The notes under the pieces were generated by a model. The model had not been told where the DNA came from and ran no database searches. It worked only from the letters and a program-made list of their open reading frames with translations. The position numbers and the translations under genes are program-made. Shown here one piece after another: positions 30,401 to 36,232 of a stretch of DNA of 64,000 bases. The stretch is from the NCBI RefSeq assembly GCF_025370935.1, contig NC_133500.1, positions 10,854,055 through 10,918,054 on the forward strand, read 5' to 3'. Source of the DNA: Choristoneura fumiferana (lineage: Eukaryota > Arthropoda > Insecta > Lepidoptera > Tortricidae). How positions within the stretch are numbered: position 1 is the first letter of the stretch; every line of letters starts with the position of its first letter.

Positions 30401-30843
30401 AATTTATTTTTCCATATTTATAAAAATACAAAAAAAAAACTGAATTTGCCAACACTACCACAGAATAGATATGATTCCTTTGCCTTTTTCACCAGAAAAA
30501 GGAGCTCTCATAATTTTGACAACTTCTACGTCAGATTTACGTGATCTTTTTTTTATAGAGACTAGACAAAAGTAATGGATCTATTGTGTGGTAGTTTTGG
30601 AGTTATGCCCTTTTAGAATAAGCCCATCTTAAAAAAAAAATTAATAATCGTAGCGAAATTTTAAAAATATCAGCGTCTTTCCCTTTCCAACCAGAATACA
30701 GGGAACGAATCAAATTATAGTCTTAGAAATATGAAATCTTGTCAATTGAATAATGACAGCTCTTTAACAGTTACAGGAACGAGCCGGACTGCATCAGTGA
30801 CACGCATCCTCATCTCAACAGCTACTGTTACTGCCAACGCTGA
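293..30843 (+). CDS. DUF229 family membrane-anchored phosphatase/sulfatase-like protein (gene 1), 12 coding exons
   Basis: Joined exons 293-432, 16881-17034, 19603-19793, 20485-20685, 21886-22038, 23572-23779, 24438-24607, 25478-25730, 26792-26943, 28023-28182, 28637-28740 and 30771-30843 give 1959 nt, 652 residues and a TGA stop. All introns are GT-AG and every phase fits. Residues 6-13 are basic (KRWYRSRR) and about 15-32 are hydrophobic, a type II signal anchor. The ectodomain has the DUF229 layout: paired cysteines with DWVKC (about 90-100), VLIFGFDTT with a likely metal-binding Asp200, GYNIVGDGTPA (229-239), LTGKTELELPD, ITHDDFN (366-372), MGDHGPR (400-406), and a Cys-rich tail with EPHWCSC and THPHL. 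DUF229 belongs to the alkaline phosphatase superfamily; the substrate is unknown. The first ATG follows a splice acceptor directly, so an upstream 5' exon exists and might supply an earlier start, as in gene 2. The gene is the tail-to-tail paralogue of the minus-strand gene 38348-53227. Confidence 0.9.
772..896. mobile_element. Palindromic MITE
   Basis: Ends are inverted: CTACGCCAGCTGGCGCGG near 780 and CCGCGTCAGCTAGCGTAG near 872, about 125 bp in all. A fragment with the same GCGGTTTGCACGGAGCGGGT core lies at about 36970-37008. Confidence 0.65.
1388..1471. repeat. Hairpin with perfect 16-bp arms
   Basis: CGGAATCGCAGTGACG is followed 52 nt later by its exact reverse complement. Probably a small MITE; no family recognised. 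Confidence 0.6.
1589..1843 (+). mobile_element. LINE-type 3' end ('GGACCTTGTGCAAGG' family), copy 1
   Basis: Starts GCAGGTGGTAGGACCTTGTG, contains a conserved GGGCGGTGGTGATCTCTTAC block and ends in poly(A) after CGAATAAAA. Six copies occur in the window, all ending at the A-tail with variable 5' truncation, as expected of a non-LTR retrotransposon tail. The parent LINE is not visible. Confidence 0.75.
1925..2032. mobile_element. Palindromic MITE
   Basis: Arms GCAAATTCGAAAATCGAAG and its complement, with CCCTCTGACACTTATACTA in the centre. A related element with the same centre is at 33074-33159. Confidence 0.7.
2915..3283. mobile_element. MITE with long inverted ends
   Basis: Left end reads TGGGTACTGACTGACCAACG; the right end, reverse-complemented, reads TGGGTACTGACCAACGTTAC. 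About 365 bp with no coding content. Confidence 0.65.
3478..3645. mobile_element. MITE family 'GTTTCCACCAGAGATGTGCGAG'
   Basis: Inverted ends (GTTTCCACCAGAGATGT and CATCCCTGGTGGAAAC) with an internal TTTCTATTGGTTCATGA. Full or partial copies also occur around 13330/14000-14168, 30070-30196, 53440-53515 and 63262-63425. Confidence 0.7.
5443..5945. mobile_element. Two adjacent MITE copies (5443-5590 and 5811-5945)
   Basis: Both begin CAGTCACCTG, contain AATATCTGCCAC and GTGCAAAAATATCT, and carry the inverted AGATATTTATG portion. Further copies lie at 35101-35420, 48218-48252 and 56412-56530. Confidence 0.65.
6281..6443. mobile_element. Palindromic MITE
   Basis: TCGCACCTCTATTACATTAC at the left and GTTGCAATAGAGGTGCGA at the right form imperfect inverted ends; the interior repeats the fold with AATGATGCGAA. 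Confidence 0.65.
7009..7386. mobile_element. MITE with GC-rich 'CTCGCT' interior
   Basis: Inverted ends TAAGGCAGTTGTCTCACCG and CGGTGGGACAAGTGCCTTA. The interior is rich in GCTCGC/ACTCGC words. Confidence 0.65.
8008..8142 (-). mobile_element. LINE 3' end with (ACTTTG)n tail, copy 1
   Basis: Read on the minus strand: TTGCCGGATTCTTCTCAGC ... GAATAAAGATATTT, then ACTTTG repeats. Other copies are at 16650-16787 and 18064-18186. An AATAAA before a short-repeat tail marks the 3' end of a non-LTR element. Confidence 0.7.
9276..9455 (+). repeat. Dispersed repeat 'CTGTGGCACCGTAGCTC'
   Basis: Contains AAACGGGTGGACCGATTTGG and ATCGGTTAAGCCGTTTTTGA. Other copies: 10165-10378 (-), 59043-59200 (+), 61750-61885 (+), 63428-63668 (-). 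Superfamily not recognised. Confidence 0.6.
9729..9985 (+). mobile_element. tRNA-derived SINE, family X
   Basis: tRNA-like head with an A-box-like GCCAAGTGGTTAGAGAACC and B box GGTTCGATCCC, then a body with GGACTAGGTCAATTGGTGTC and an ATTT-rich tail. Other copies: 17130-17400 (-), 27285-27390 (- partial), 27640-27895 (+), 50230-50312 with 50693-50858 (-, split), 61335-61400 (-) and 62535-62798 (-). Confidence 0.8.
11620..11995. mobile_element. Fold-back MITE containing a (TTTGAC)n array
   Basis: Ends TTTATCTACATGCATATCAT and ATGATATGCATGTAGATAAA are inverted. The left end is also directly repeated at 11778-11822, on the far side of a TTTGAC hexamer array at 11680-11765. Confidence 0.65.
12293..13142 (+). 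pseudogene. 5'-truncated Jockey/CR1-type LINE reverse transcriptase remnant
   Basis: An open stretch to about 12660 encodes the C-terminal part of a non-LTR reverse transcriptase: VYNALVRSKLETSSIVWNP, an EKVQKVFFRFLY block and LEVRRNYQLL fit the region after the polymerase domain. The 3' UTR continues to an (AATAAATA) tail at 13128-13142 and is interrupted by a MITE at 12931-13070. The upstream catalytic domain is absent, so the copy is dead. Confidence 0.8.
12931..13070. mobile_element. Palindromic MITE 'GGGCTGTTTCACC' with TAAG duplication
   Basis: Near-perfect inverted halves; TAAG flanks both sides (12927-12930, 13071-13074). A second copy sits at 41077-41218 beside an exon of gene 2. 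Confidence 0.8.
13345..13985. repeat. Fold-back minisatellite element A
   Basis: Left half is degenerate repeats of AAAATGTCTG with T-rich spacers; the right half carries the complement (GCAGACATTTTG). Outer ends GGCTCAGGCCTGAAATGTC and the complement near 13975 match. It lies inside a copy of the GTTTCCA MITE, whose halves flank it. Confidence 0.7.
14368..14586 (-). mobile_element. tRNA-derived SINE, family Y
   Basis: On the minus strand the head reads GCCGTGGTGGCCGAGTGGTT, then a B box and the body AAATTTACCACGAGGTTTGC. Other copies: 26971-27265 (-), 31325-31502 (+), 39703-39765 with 40322-40362 (-, split), 44329-44630 (+), 52497-52730 (-, decayed), 55020-55310 (-), and fragments at 58955-59040 and 59282-59432. 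Complete copies end in GATGAT repeats. Confidence 0.8.
15490..15990 (-). repeat. Two decayed LINE 3' ends (about 15495-15610, 15890-15990)
   Basis: Each carries TTTATT (AATAAA on the minus strand) next to a simple A-rich or TTAA-rich edge, the usual form of old non-LTR tails. Family not recognised. Confidence 0.4.
16650..16787 (-). mobile_element. LINE 3' end with ACTTTG tail, copy 2
   Basis: Same sequence as 8008-8142 (TTCAATTTAGGCTATAAC, CTACCACTGGTTCGG). It ends about 95 nt before gene 1 exon 2. Confidence 0.7.
16881..17034 (+). CDS. Gene 1 exon 2
   Basis: Acceptor TTTCCAG, donor GTAAGT at 17035; 154 nt, the same length as its counterpart in gene 2 (49100-49253). Encodes the start of the DUF229 ectodomain with GCEIPVLDPF and CLGKDWVKCY. 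Split Arg codon with exon 1, exit phase 0. Confidence 0.93.
17107..17925. mobile_element. MITE 'GGTTTGGATAG' split by a SINE and a LINE tail
   Basis: The intact relative at 20797-21012 shows the order: GGTTTGGATAGGTA, CTTCAGCTGCCAGATTTGG, ACTAGTGTATTTCAATACAG, closing TACCTATCCAAACC. Here the same blocks are separated by a family X SINE (17130-17400, minus) and a GGACCTTGTGCAAGG LINE tail (17442-17727, plus). Confidence 0.75.
17935..18276 (+). mobile_element. Helitron-like repeat with a LINE tail inserted
   Basis: Begins TTAATATTATAAATGCGA, has CACGTCGAAACGGAGCGACG and ends GGGCAAAAGCTAG. A LINE tail (18064-18186, minus) interrupts it after GAGTGACATAGG. A closely similar copy at 41858-42150 lacks that insert. 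Confidence 0.65.
18361..18475. repeat. Terminal fragment of fold-back element B
   Basis: GTATGGGATGACAATGTGAC and CACAAAGTTCC match the right end of the element at 22803-23527 (GTATGGGATGTCAACATGAC). Confidence 0.55.
18490..19065 (+). pseudogene. RTE-type LINE 3' remnant, interrupted by a MITE
   Basis: The 3' coding end resembles the other RTE fragments here (RRIAKLKWQWAG, VGRPPTRW and a YVQQWTSFG-like end) and stops in GATGAT repeats. A palindromic element (18599-18737) splits the frame. Other pieces: 29429-30057, 45371-45718, 48252-48830, 51656-51791 and 60545-60740. Confidence 0.75.
18599..18737. mobile_element. Palindromic MITE inside the RTE remnant
   Basis: TACCACTGCCATGAGTTAAC opens and GGTAGTGGTA closes; the inner arms CGATAGCGACGGCGTAAATT are near-perfect. 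Removing it restores the RTE order seen at 29429-30057. Confidence 0.8.
19603..19793 (+). CDS. Gene 1 exon 3
   Basis: Acceptor TGTTCTAG, donor GTAAGT at 19794, 191 nt. Encodes a segment with conserved cysteines (NCRLVDE, KCSYRD, VTCKG) and ends in a split Asp codon. Confidence 0.92.
20375..20470 (+). mobile_element. Short LINE-like 3' fragment next to an exon
   Basis: GGGCGGCGGTGATTGCTTTC and CACCCGCCTGCTCG followed by a short A run are the 3' end of a relative of the GGACCTTGTGCAAGG family. Confidence 0.55.
20485..20685 (+). CDS. Gene 1 exon 4: first metal-site motif
   Basis: Acceptor AATTTCAG, donor GTGAGT at 20686, 201 nt. Carries FNVLIFGFDTTARNGF with Asp200 followed by RRMPKSW, the DUF229 core motif. 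A LINE-like 3' fragment ends about 14 nt before the acceptor. Confidence 0.95.
20700..21195. repeat. Fold-back element H with an inserted MITE (20797-21012)
   Basis: Degenerate CTAAGTAGCAAGTGGTC units on the left and complements (CTAGCTACTTAGACC) on the right, around a centre with GGAGCTCCGCTTAGCGGAGC and CTAACCTAACC. The MITE has perfect GGTTTGGATAGGTA ends. Confidence 0.6.
21886..22038 (+). CDS. Gene 1 exon 5
   Basis: Acceptor TTTCCAG, donor GTGAGT at 22039, 153 nt. Encodes GYNIVGDGTPAALFPMLTGK, a very typical DUF229 stretch. Confidence 0.95.
22270..22740. repeat. Inverted pair of family Z SINEs inside a short-repeat tract
   Basis: Minus copy about 22330-22415 and plus copy about 22505-22685, head to head. 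Both have the B box GGGTTCGATTCCCAGTGCTG (or its complement) and the tail CTGTGCATCCATGTCTCAG. They are flanked by AACTTTGGAAGTGGTCAAG repeats. Confidence 0.7.
22803..23527. repeat. Fold-back minisatellite element B, about 725 bp
   Basis: Left end GTCAAGGAAACAATCACGTA is the near complement of the right end TACGTGATAGTTTCCTTGTC. The arms are degenerate copies of a GACGAAATNAGAANGTG-type unit; GGCTCAGGATGACTTCG near 22873 mirrors the segment near 23445. Confidence 0.8.
23572..23779 (+). CDS. Gene 1 exon 6
   Basis: Acceptor ATTCTCAG, donor GTAAGG at 23780, 208 nt. Encodes YRTAYFEDSPAIGTFQYR and a cysteine segment (QYCVGD). A large fold-back element ends about 45 nt upstream of the acceptor. 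Confidence 0.94.
24438..24607 (+). CDS. Gene 1 exon 7: catalytic-site motifs
   Basis: Acceptor TTCTGCAG, donor GTGAGG at 24608; 170 nt, the same length as in gene 2. Carries ADITHDDFN and MGDHGPR, the second and third metal-site regions of the alkaline phosphatase superfamily fold. Confidence 0.95.
24627..24916 (-). mobile_element. LINE-type 3' end, 'GGACCTTGTGCAAGG' family, copy 3
   Basis: Reverse orientation, complete from the A-tail side (TTTTTTATTTGACGG) to GACCTTGCACAAGGTC. Inserted within the ATATGGACC repeats of gene 1 intron 7. Confidence 0.75.
25061..25263. repeat. Small fold-back element with AGGTTAGGTTAG core
   Basis: GCCCGAATTTCACTTGCCAT opens and its near complement ending GAAATTCGGGC closes. 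TGCCATA units lie inside, with CCGTAGGTTAGGTTAGTTTA in the middle. Confidence 0.65.
25478..25730 (+). CDS. Gene 1 exon 8
   Basis: Acceptor ATTTCCAG, donor GTGAGT at 25731, 253 nt. Encodes QGKLEERLPLL and TTPHDLYATLLDVL, characteristic of DUF229 after the DHG motif. Confidence 0.95.
25950..26209. mobile_element. MITE 'GGGCCAATCAACT', copy 1
   Basis: Inverted ends (CCAATCAACTATTTTACCG and GGTAAAAAAGTTGATTGGCC). The interior has GTAACGCAAGAGACGCCC-like words on the complement. A near-identical copy lies in opposite orientation at 51852-52098 in gene 2 intron 1. Confidence 0.8.
26792..26943 (+). CDS. Gene 1 exon 9
   Basis: Acceptor CCCTAG, donor GTACGT at 26944; 152 nt, identical in length to gene 2. 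Encodes IPRNRSCSEAGIEPHWCSC. Confidence 0.94.
26971..27265 (-). mobile_element. Family Y SINE
   Basis: Near-full copy from the GATGAT tail (ATCATCATCATCAGCC on plus) to the tRNA-like head ending GGTTTGACCTATCGCC on minus, within gene 1 intron 9. Confidence 0.75.
27640..27895 (+). mobile_element. Family X SINE
   Basis: GTTAGAGAACCTGACTACG, B box GGGTTCGATTCCC, body to GGTTAATTGGTGTG and an ATT-repeat tail. A partial opposite copy lies at 27285-27390. Confidence 0.75.
28023..28182 (+). CDS. Gene 1 exon 10
   Basis: Acceptor ATTCCAG, donor GTAAAT at 28183, 160 nt; 39 nt longer than the gene 2 exon. Part of the C-terminal region, ending ENYQIK. Confidence 0.92.
28487..28570 (-). repeat. LINE 3' end with (TACAA)n tail
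   Basis: AATACAATACAATACAA followed by TTTATTGCACACCATAAA, i.e. AATAAA before a TTGTA tail on the minus strand. The plus-orientation relative is at about 5395-5440. Confidence 0.55.
28637..28740 (+). CDS. Gene 1 exon 11
   Basis: Acceptor TTTTCAG, donor GTAAGT at 28741; 104 nt, identical in length to gene 2. Encodes YEASMTYVVSEDRFIINTRD and ISR. Confidence 0.93.
28866..29145 (+). mobile_element. LINE-type 3' end, 'GGACCTTGTGCAAGG' family, copy 4
   Basis: Well-preserved copy in gene 1 intron 11, ending in A9 after CGAATAAAA. The open frame across it (VVGPCARSARIATTILLANP) recurs in the other copies, so it is probably decayed coding sequence of the parent element. Confidence 0.78.
29429..30057 (+). 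pseudogene. RTE-type LINE 3' remnant with target-site duplication
   Basis: Longest RTE piece here. It encodes the region after the polymerase core: EYVYLGQTVQLG, VLPVMTYGSETWAL, RRIAKLKWQWAG and RTGRRAVGRPPTR. The frame is broken near 29930. It ends in GATGATGATGATG. GTGACTTTTC is present on both sides (about 29419-29428 and 30059-30068), a target duplication of a 5'-truncated insertion. It lies in gene 1 intron 11. Confidence 0.85.
30771..30843 (+). CDS. Gene 1 exon 12: C-terminus and stop
   Basis: Encodes the Cys-rich tail (PDCISDTHPHLNSYCYC) and TGA at 30841-30843. Two acceptors 6 nt apart keep the frame (start 30771 or 30777). The first gives 73 nt, exactly the gene 2 last-exon length, so it is preferred. 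Confidence 0.88.
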
Positions 30844-31324
30844 CGGCGGCACCGACTCACCCAAATACTCTAAGTAACGTGACACGATCATTCTCATTCC
30901 TCTGTGCTCCCGTCTAATTATCGTTTCTCTACTTTCCTGCAAAAGCGACACAGTAATTAGACTAAAGGCAGATCTGGGAAAATTATAGCGGCCGTTCTCA
31001 TTTGTCTGCGCATTGAAGTTCAATTACCGTGTCACTAGTACGAAAATAGCGGCACGGTAATTAGACTGGTGCATATATTAATGAGTAAGGCCGCACAACA
31101 ATCCAAAAACGAGATTTAATTGGGTATATGTGGGTCAGTCGACTTTTTCTTGTTTATCCTGTCCCGTTGTCCAAGAGACAACAGTGACAAAAAAGCTGTT
31201 ATAATAGTGGGTGGGGCTTTTAACAGGAGCAAATAATTAGAACATAGATCGTCCTCGTCAAACTGAGTATCGTTAGCTCAGCTACTTTTAATATAATTTT
31301 TTTTATTACTAATACTTTAGCTTC

Positions 31325-31502
31325 ATGAATTTCGAAAAACTCAGAGTTGAGGAAACCTGCACAAACCTGCGAAGCAATTCAATGGTGCGTGTGAAGTTCC
31401 CAATCCGCACTGGGCCCGCGTGGGAACTATGGCCCAAGCCCTCTTGTTCTGAGAGGAGGCCTGTGCCCAGCAGTGGGACGTATATAGGCTGGGATGATGA
31501 TG
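31325..31502 (+). mobile_element. Family Y SINE, head-truncated
   Basis: Body from AATTTCGAAAAACTCAGAG through CAGTGGGACGTATATAGGCT to GATGATGATGA. Confidence 0.75.
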
Positions 31503-31737
31503 ATGACTTTAGCTTAAAGCTTATTCGAAGCAGCAATATAAAGCGAAATTTTTGACGTTGGTACGGTTTGACGTTTGTAAAGGTACTAGAAAAAGTGGAT
31601 CGACCCAAATGTAGCCCATAATGTAGTTCTATCTGGACAGGACCGATCTCAATCGATACGGCGTCCGAAGTGTCAATCGATTATTGTATTAAATAAGTGA
31701 CGTTTTTATATACTATACATATATAATGGAACTTTAG

Positions 31738-32214
31738 TTACACTCTGTTTATTAAACCAAGATACTAAAGTGACAGCATGAAATGTCAAATGTAAAAATA
31801 ACGTGTACAACATAGTACTAATAGTGCTGCTCTCTGATTTCTTTTTTCGACATAAATACAAATTATCGATTATAGCATTCAATATTCTACTTTCCATAAA
31901 AATTAAAAGCTTTTAGGCAGGTCTTGCTTGGAATCAAAATTAAACTTAAACATCAACTTCTACAAAAAATCTAAATATCTCCTAAATCCTTTTCATTAGA
32001 CACAATTTACCTCTTTTAGAATGTCTTACGTTCCCCTCGTGTCACACATCCGTCACAGTTCCGTTCATATCTCAACATTTTATACGTATAAAATATGCAC
32101 TTACCGAAACTTTTCGATGATTACCGGTTGTGTCACATCACTATTTATGAGATGTAAAAAACAGGTAACACATGAAACGTCATTTTAGTGCCTTGGTTTA
32201 ATAAACAGAGTGTA
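31738..32214. mobile_element. MITE with 'ACACTCTGTTTATTAAACC' ends
   Basis: ACACTCTGTTTATTAAACCA at the left and TGGTTTAATAAACAGAGTGT at the right are exact complements over 20 bp. Interior is non-coding. Confidence 0.75.
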
Positions 32215-33073
32215 GTGTCAAATGTCAAAAAGACGATTATACGATGGTTACGATAAATACAAACTTTTTCGATTTAAATTGGAAAACCATTAGGCACTGA
32301 TTTCAAATCTCAGTTGCTGCCTAGTGATTAAATGAATAATAATATATTATTATTTGAAAATAATAATATATGAAATGAATAATAATTATGAATTTTAATA
32401 AAGCGCAGCTGCGGGTAACCGTTTGTTTGGACATACAGTCCGATGTTATAGAGGCAACCGCAGTTTTTATATTGCCACTTTTTCGACAGTGCTTGTAGGG
32501 CAACAACTTTGTACTTATAAGAAACATAAGTTCCTTTAATAATCCATTTTCTAACTTATTACAAATTAACATTGACTTTTTATGTCAAAACGCGAATCTC
32601 CCATTGATTTTGTATGAATTTGAATTAGCACAATGTATATTGCCAAAAAATTAGCTGAGACGTCAATACGGTATTTGACAACTGTTGAATTTGCCATATT
32701 ATTATAAAAATATAAATACAAAGACAATGTTTAGCGAAGAGAAAAAATAATTTGGTTGAAAATTGGAGATTTTTTTTAATCCATATATCTGTCTCTTTCT
32801 AAAACGCTTTTCTCTATGCAGTAAGTATGGCGCTACTTGCGTGTGACGTCACATGCAAGTAAGTCTTTCTCTGTCTAATCTTGAAATTGAAACCTTTATA
32901 ACTCTGTTGTAATATATGAAGATATTTATCATAAAAAATGTTTTTCTGTTCGATTACATGCATTGTTAAGTTTTAATTTATAAAGTAAATAAAAAAATAG
33001 TCAAACACCGTATTGTTTTTCAACAATTAGGGTTTTTATGACATGCTATTTGGTGCTAGTGTCGTCAGCAGGG

Positions 33074-33159
33074 CTACTACGAAACTCGGAACTCGAAGTT
33101 CGTGTCGTGCGGTCCCTCTGACACTTATACTAGAGAGAGTTTCGAGTTTCGTAGTAGCA
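33074..33159. mobile_element. Small palindromic MITE
   Basis: GCTACTACGAAACTCGGAAC and its complement at the right end; the centre CCCTCTGACACTTATACTA is shared with 1925-2032. Confidence 0.7.
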
Positions 33160-33211
33160 TTGCAGGTCCGTTTGACAGCTTCGACCTTTGCGTCACATAT
33201 GGCTTGAATAT

Positions 33212-33416
33212 ACAGGGTGTTTGGCAGATGGATGGACATACGTATACTTCGAGACAATTTTTTTATTCTTCATTTTAAAATAAACGGAGTATTTGAAAAA
33301 TAAATCTTTAAAAAAAGTCTTTGGGCCCAAGTGTTTTTTTTTGCTCGACCACGTTGCATATGGCCCCATCTATCCCCTTTTTACGTTTGTCCATCCATCT
33401 GCCAAACACTTTGTAT
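33212..33416. mobile_element. MITE with 'GTGTTTGGCAGATGGATGG' ends
   Basis: TTTGGCAGATGGATGGACA at left, TGTCCATCCATCTGCCAAA at right, exact complements; about 205 bp. Confidence 0.75.
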
Positions 33417-34400
33417 AACTAAATGAGCCAATCGCAAGCAAATTGATCGTCACTTAGGTTATCAAAAATTATTGGACAACATTTATTCTTTTGTCAATCA
33501 AACAAAAAATTACAACGATGAAGCGCGTTAAAGTTCGGGAGTGGGGGGGTGACGTCACGCGATACTTTAACCGGATATCTATATTTTCATATTTTTTTGT
33601 TTAAATTGACATTAGAAAAAATAAGTGTCCAATATTTTTTTAATAATCTGTCACACTAATTCGAATTCCTTAGGACGTTAGCCTTTTACTGTTGTCATTG
33701 TAATGCAGCCAATTAAGTGTCGAAATATACAACGTGTGACTTCCATAAGAACATACATTTTAAGGGCTGAATGAAAGCAAAAAAAAATTTTTTTTCAAAC
33801 TAATTAATTCGGCACGCAATGCATCTGTAACAAAGCTAACAACTGACACTAGCATGCTGCCTCTCCAAAACGTCAAATAAATGTTTGTATTACATTGCTG
33901 TCCGAGACAATTGAAAAAAATAATATTTCTCCATTAGTAAACCTAATCGTTATATTTTTTCGATAAAACTGTTCTCAATAGTTAAAGCTATCGCTAATTA
34001 AAATTTATGTTCTTATGGGTGTCACACGTTTTATATTTATTTTTTGGTTTGGTTCTAGAATCGGCCTGTATTTGTGCAAGAGCGATAGATTTAAGGTAGC
34101 GATGAGTCTTACCAATTTTTTTGTATGGTATTATTTTATAAGTATTCAAGTGAAACTAAATACTTAAGCTTCGGGTTTAGTAGATTAATGAATACGCACA
34201 ACTGGTGTCTTCTGATGATTTGTTTTAATAGTTTTTGTCGCACTCAGAATTGTCGTTAACTTTCAATCAACATTTTCTTGTGGCTTTTTGGCATGGTTAG
34301 AGGGTTTTCAGATAATCCGATCCGATATCGGTATCCGACGCCGATACGTTATTGGCGCAAGTAAAATGTATGAAATGTATAAAAAATGTCTGAGTGCGGC

Positions 34401-34830
34401 AATGAAGGCTATCGCGTCTGAATTCGCCGCTAGAGGCGCTAGTGTAGCGTGAGGTCTCCGAAATGTCAAATCTCATAGTTTTTGTGTGAGCTACGCGGGT
34501 TCATTTATAATTAGAATCATTTTGTGAATATTTTGCATTACCTGAAATTAATTATGGCAATTATGCGTTACGGGGCAATGAATGTCTGTGTTTTGAGACA
34601 GTTTTGTCTTTCGGAAACTTTTCTCCTCCCTTTTTTTTTCGAACAAAACGGGACTACGCAACACTGTGGTTGCTCGATATTTTTATGGTACGGTTTTAAG
34701 GTGTATTAAATTTATGATTTTAATCTAAACTTTGTTTTCACGCCCGTAATAATAGAATTCGAAAGCCACACAAAAACCTCACGCAGCACTGGCGCCATCT
34801 AGAAAGACAAAAAACGATAGCCCTCATTAG
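34401..34830. mobile_element. MITE with about 55-bp inverted ends
   Basis: AATGAAGGCTATCG ... GCGTGAGGT at the left mirrors ACCTCACGC ... CGATAGCCCTCATT at the right. The right half of a second copy lies at 48346-48530. Confidence 0.75.
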
Positions 34831-35100
34831 TGAAATAAACTACTGACATAATACTGAAAGTTAAGTATTATTTATAAGAGTTTCAATGAACTTTGTAACA
34901 GGTTTCTGACGTATAGACTTATAGATGAATAGACTTCCTAGCGAATTTTACTAATATTTCTACTACCGGGACTGAGTTAGTCAAATATTGTTTAGATTAC
35001 CTTGAAATTACCCTTTTTCAGGCCCCACTAATTTAGAAGCTGCTATAAAATTGGTCATAGTTTCATAATTATTGTTTACTAATGAAGGATTTTTTTAAAG

Positions 35101-35420
35101 AATTACGGTTACCTGCATTATACTTCGTTTTTTTAGCATTAGAAAGAAGGTAAGCGATCTTGACGTGTCTTTTTATTGAAAAACACTTGAAAAATAAGCC
35201 ACAGCAAATATTAGCAATTAGCAATGACATATGATCATTTACATTAGTTTGGTATCATAAGTAATAGTTACTGTTTTTTTAAACCTTTTTCAATAAAAAG
35301 ACTCGTCAAGATTGTTTACCCTTTTTCTAATGGTAAAAAAACGAAGTATAATATCTGCCAAAAGCGTGCAAAAATACCGGCCCTAGATAGAGTCGTATTA
35401 GATATTTTATGTATTTGGGT
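35101..35420. mobile_element. MITE interrupted by a second MITE (35121-35348)
   Basis: The outer element matches 5443-5590 (ACCTGCATTATAATATCTGC). It is split by an inner element with inverted TACTTCGTTTTTTTA ends flanked by TA, as for Tc1/mariner-derived MITEs. Confidence 0.75.
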
Positions 35421-36083
35421 GAAGGCCAAAGAGTTGCACACCTTAACGCGGGTTGGTACTTAAAATTATCCCCACAAATGTATCATTAATTTTCGTGTCA
35501 CAATGGAAAAAGTTAACAGTAATTCTAACTACCGGCGTTAAGGTGTGCAACTTTTTGGTCGTCACCCATTTATACACGTTTTGTTATCAGATATTGGTGG
35601 TGGTAAAACCGAATCATTGTCTAGATTTATTTATGAGGTCGATATACGCACGAAGCTTGAAAAAGGGTTAGTATCAAAAAATATAAAATGAAAAAAGTAA
35701 GATAATAATAGGTTTAAATCTAGTCATAAAAATAATGTTCCGAGAATCTCTTATGGCCCTAAGTTGTTACATTATAATATTAAAAATATTATGATTGATT
35801 AAGTGTAAAATGTCTCAAAAAAACTGTTAATTAGTAACACTACAGCAGAGTTCCACAACTATTAATTTGCCCTGTGATAATGATGAATTCCATCTTTACA
35901 TTGTTAGTTTCGAAATCGGAAAAATAATCCCCATTTGAAACTGGTTACAACATGGAAACTTTAGTGTAATATAGGCGGATTCGCCAACTAGCTTCGGGTT
36001 GGGACTTGGGAGATACAGGCCGGTTCGAAGCTGGTTACGTAACGGGAAACTTTAGTGTTCTTTTGTAACCAGATTCCCTAGGT

Positions 36084-36232
36084 CAGGGGTGGCCAACCGG
36101 TCGATCGCGACTGTTAGTCCAGTCGATCATGGCAAGGCAAAAAATATTAATACTGAACTATGCTGTTTCATTTAAGCTTTCATGAAGTATGTAATTGGTA
36201 GATCTTGGGTCTAATCAAGTTGGCCACCCGTG
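36084..36232. mobile_element. hAT-type MITE with 8-bp duplication
   Basis: Ends CAGGGGTGGCCAAC and GTTGGCCACCCGTG are inverted; flanks CCCTAGGT (36076-36083) and CCCTATGT (36233-36240) differ at one base. CAG-start ends and 8-bp duplications are hAT hallmarks. Confidence 0.85.

Noticed and set aside
34401..34830. 61-codon open frame within the MITE
   Set aside because: Lies inside a palindromic non-autonomous element and shows no similarity to a known protein.
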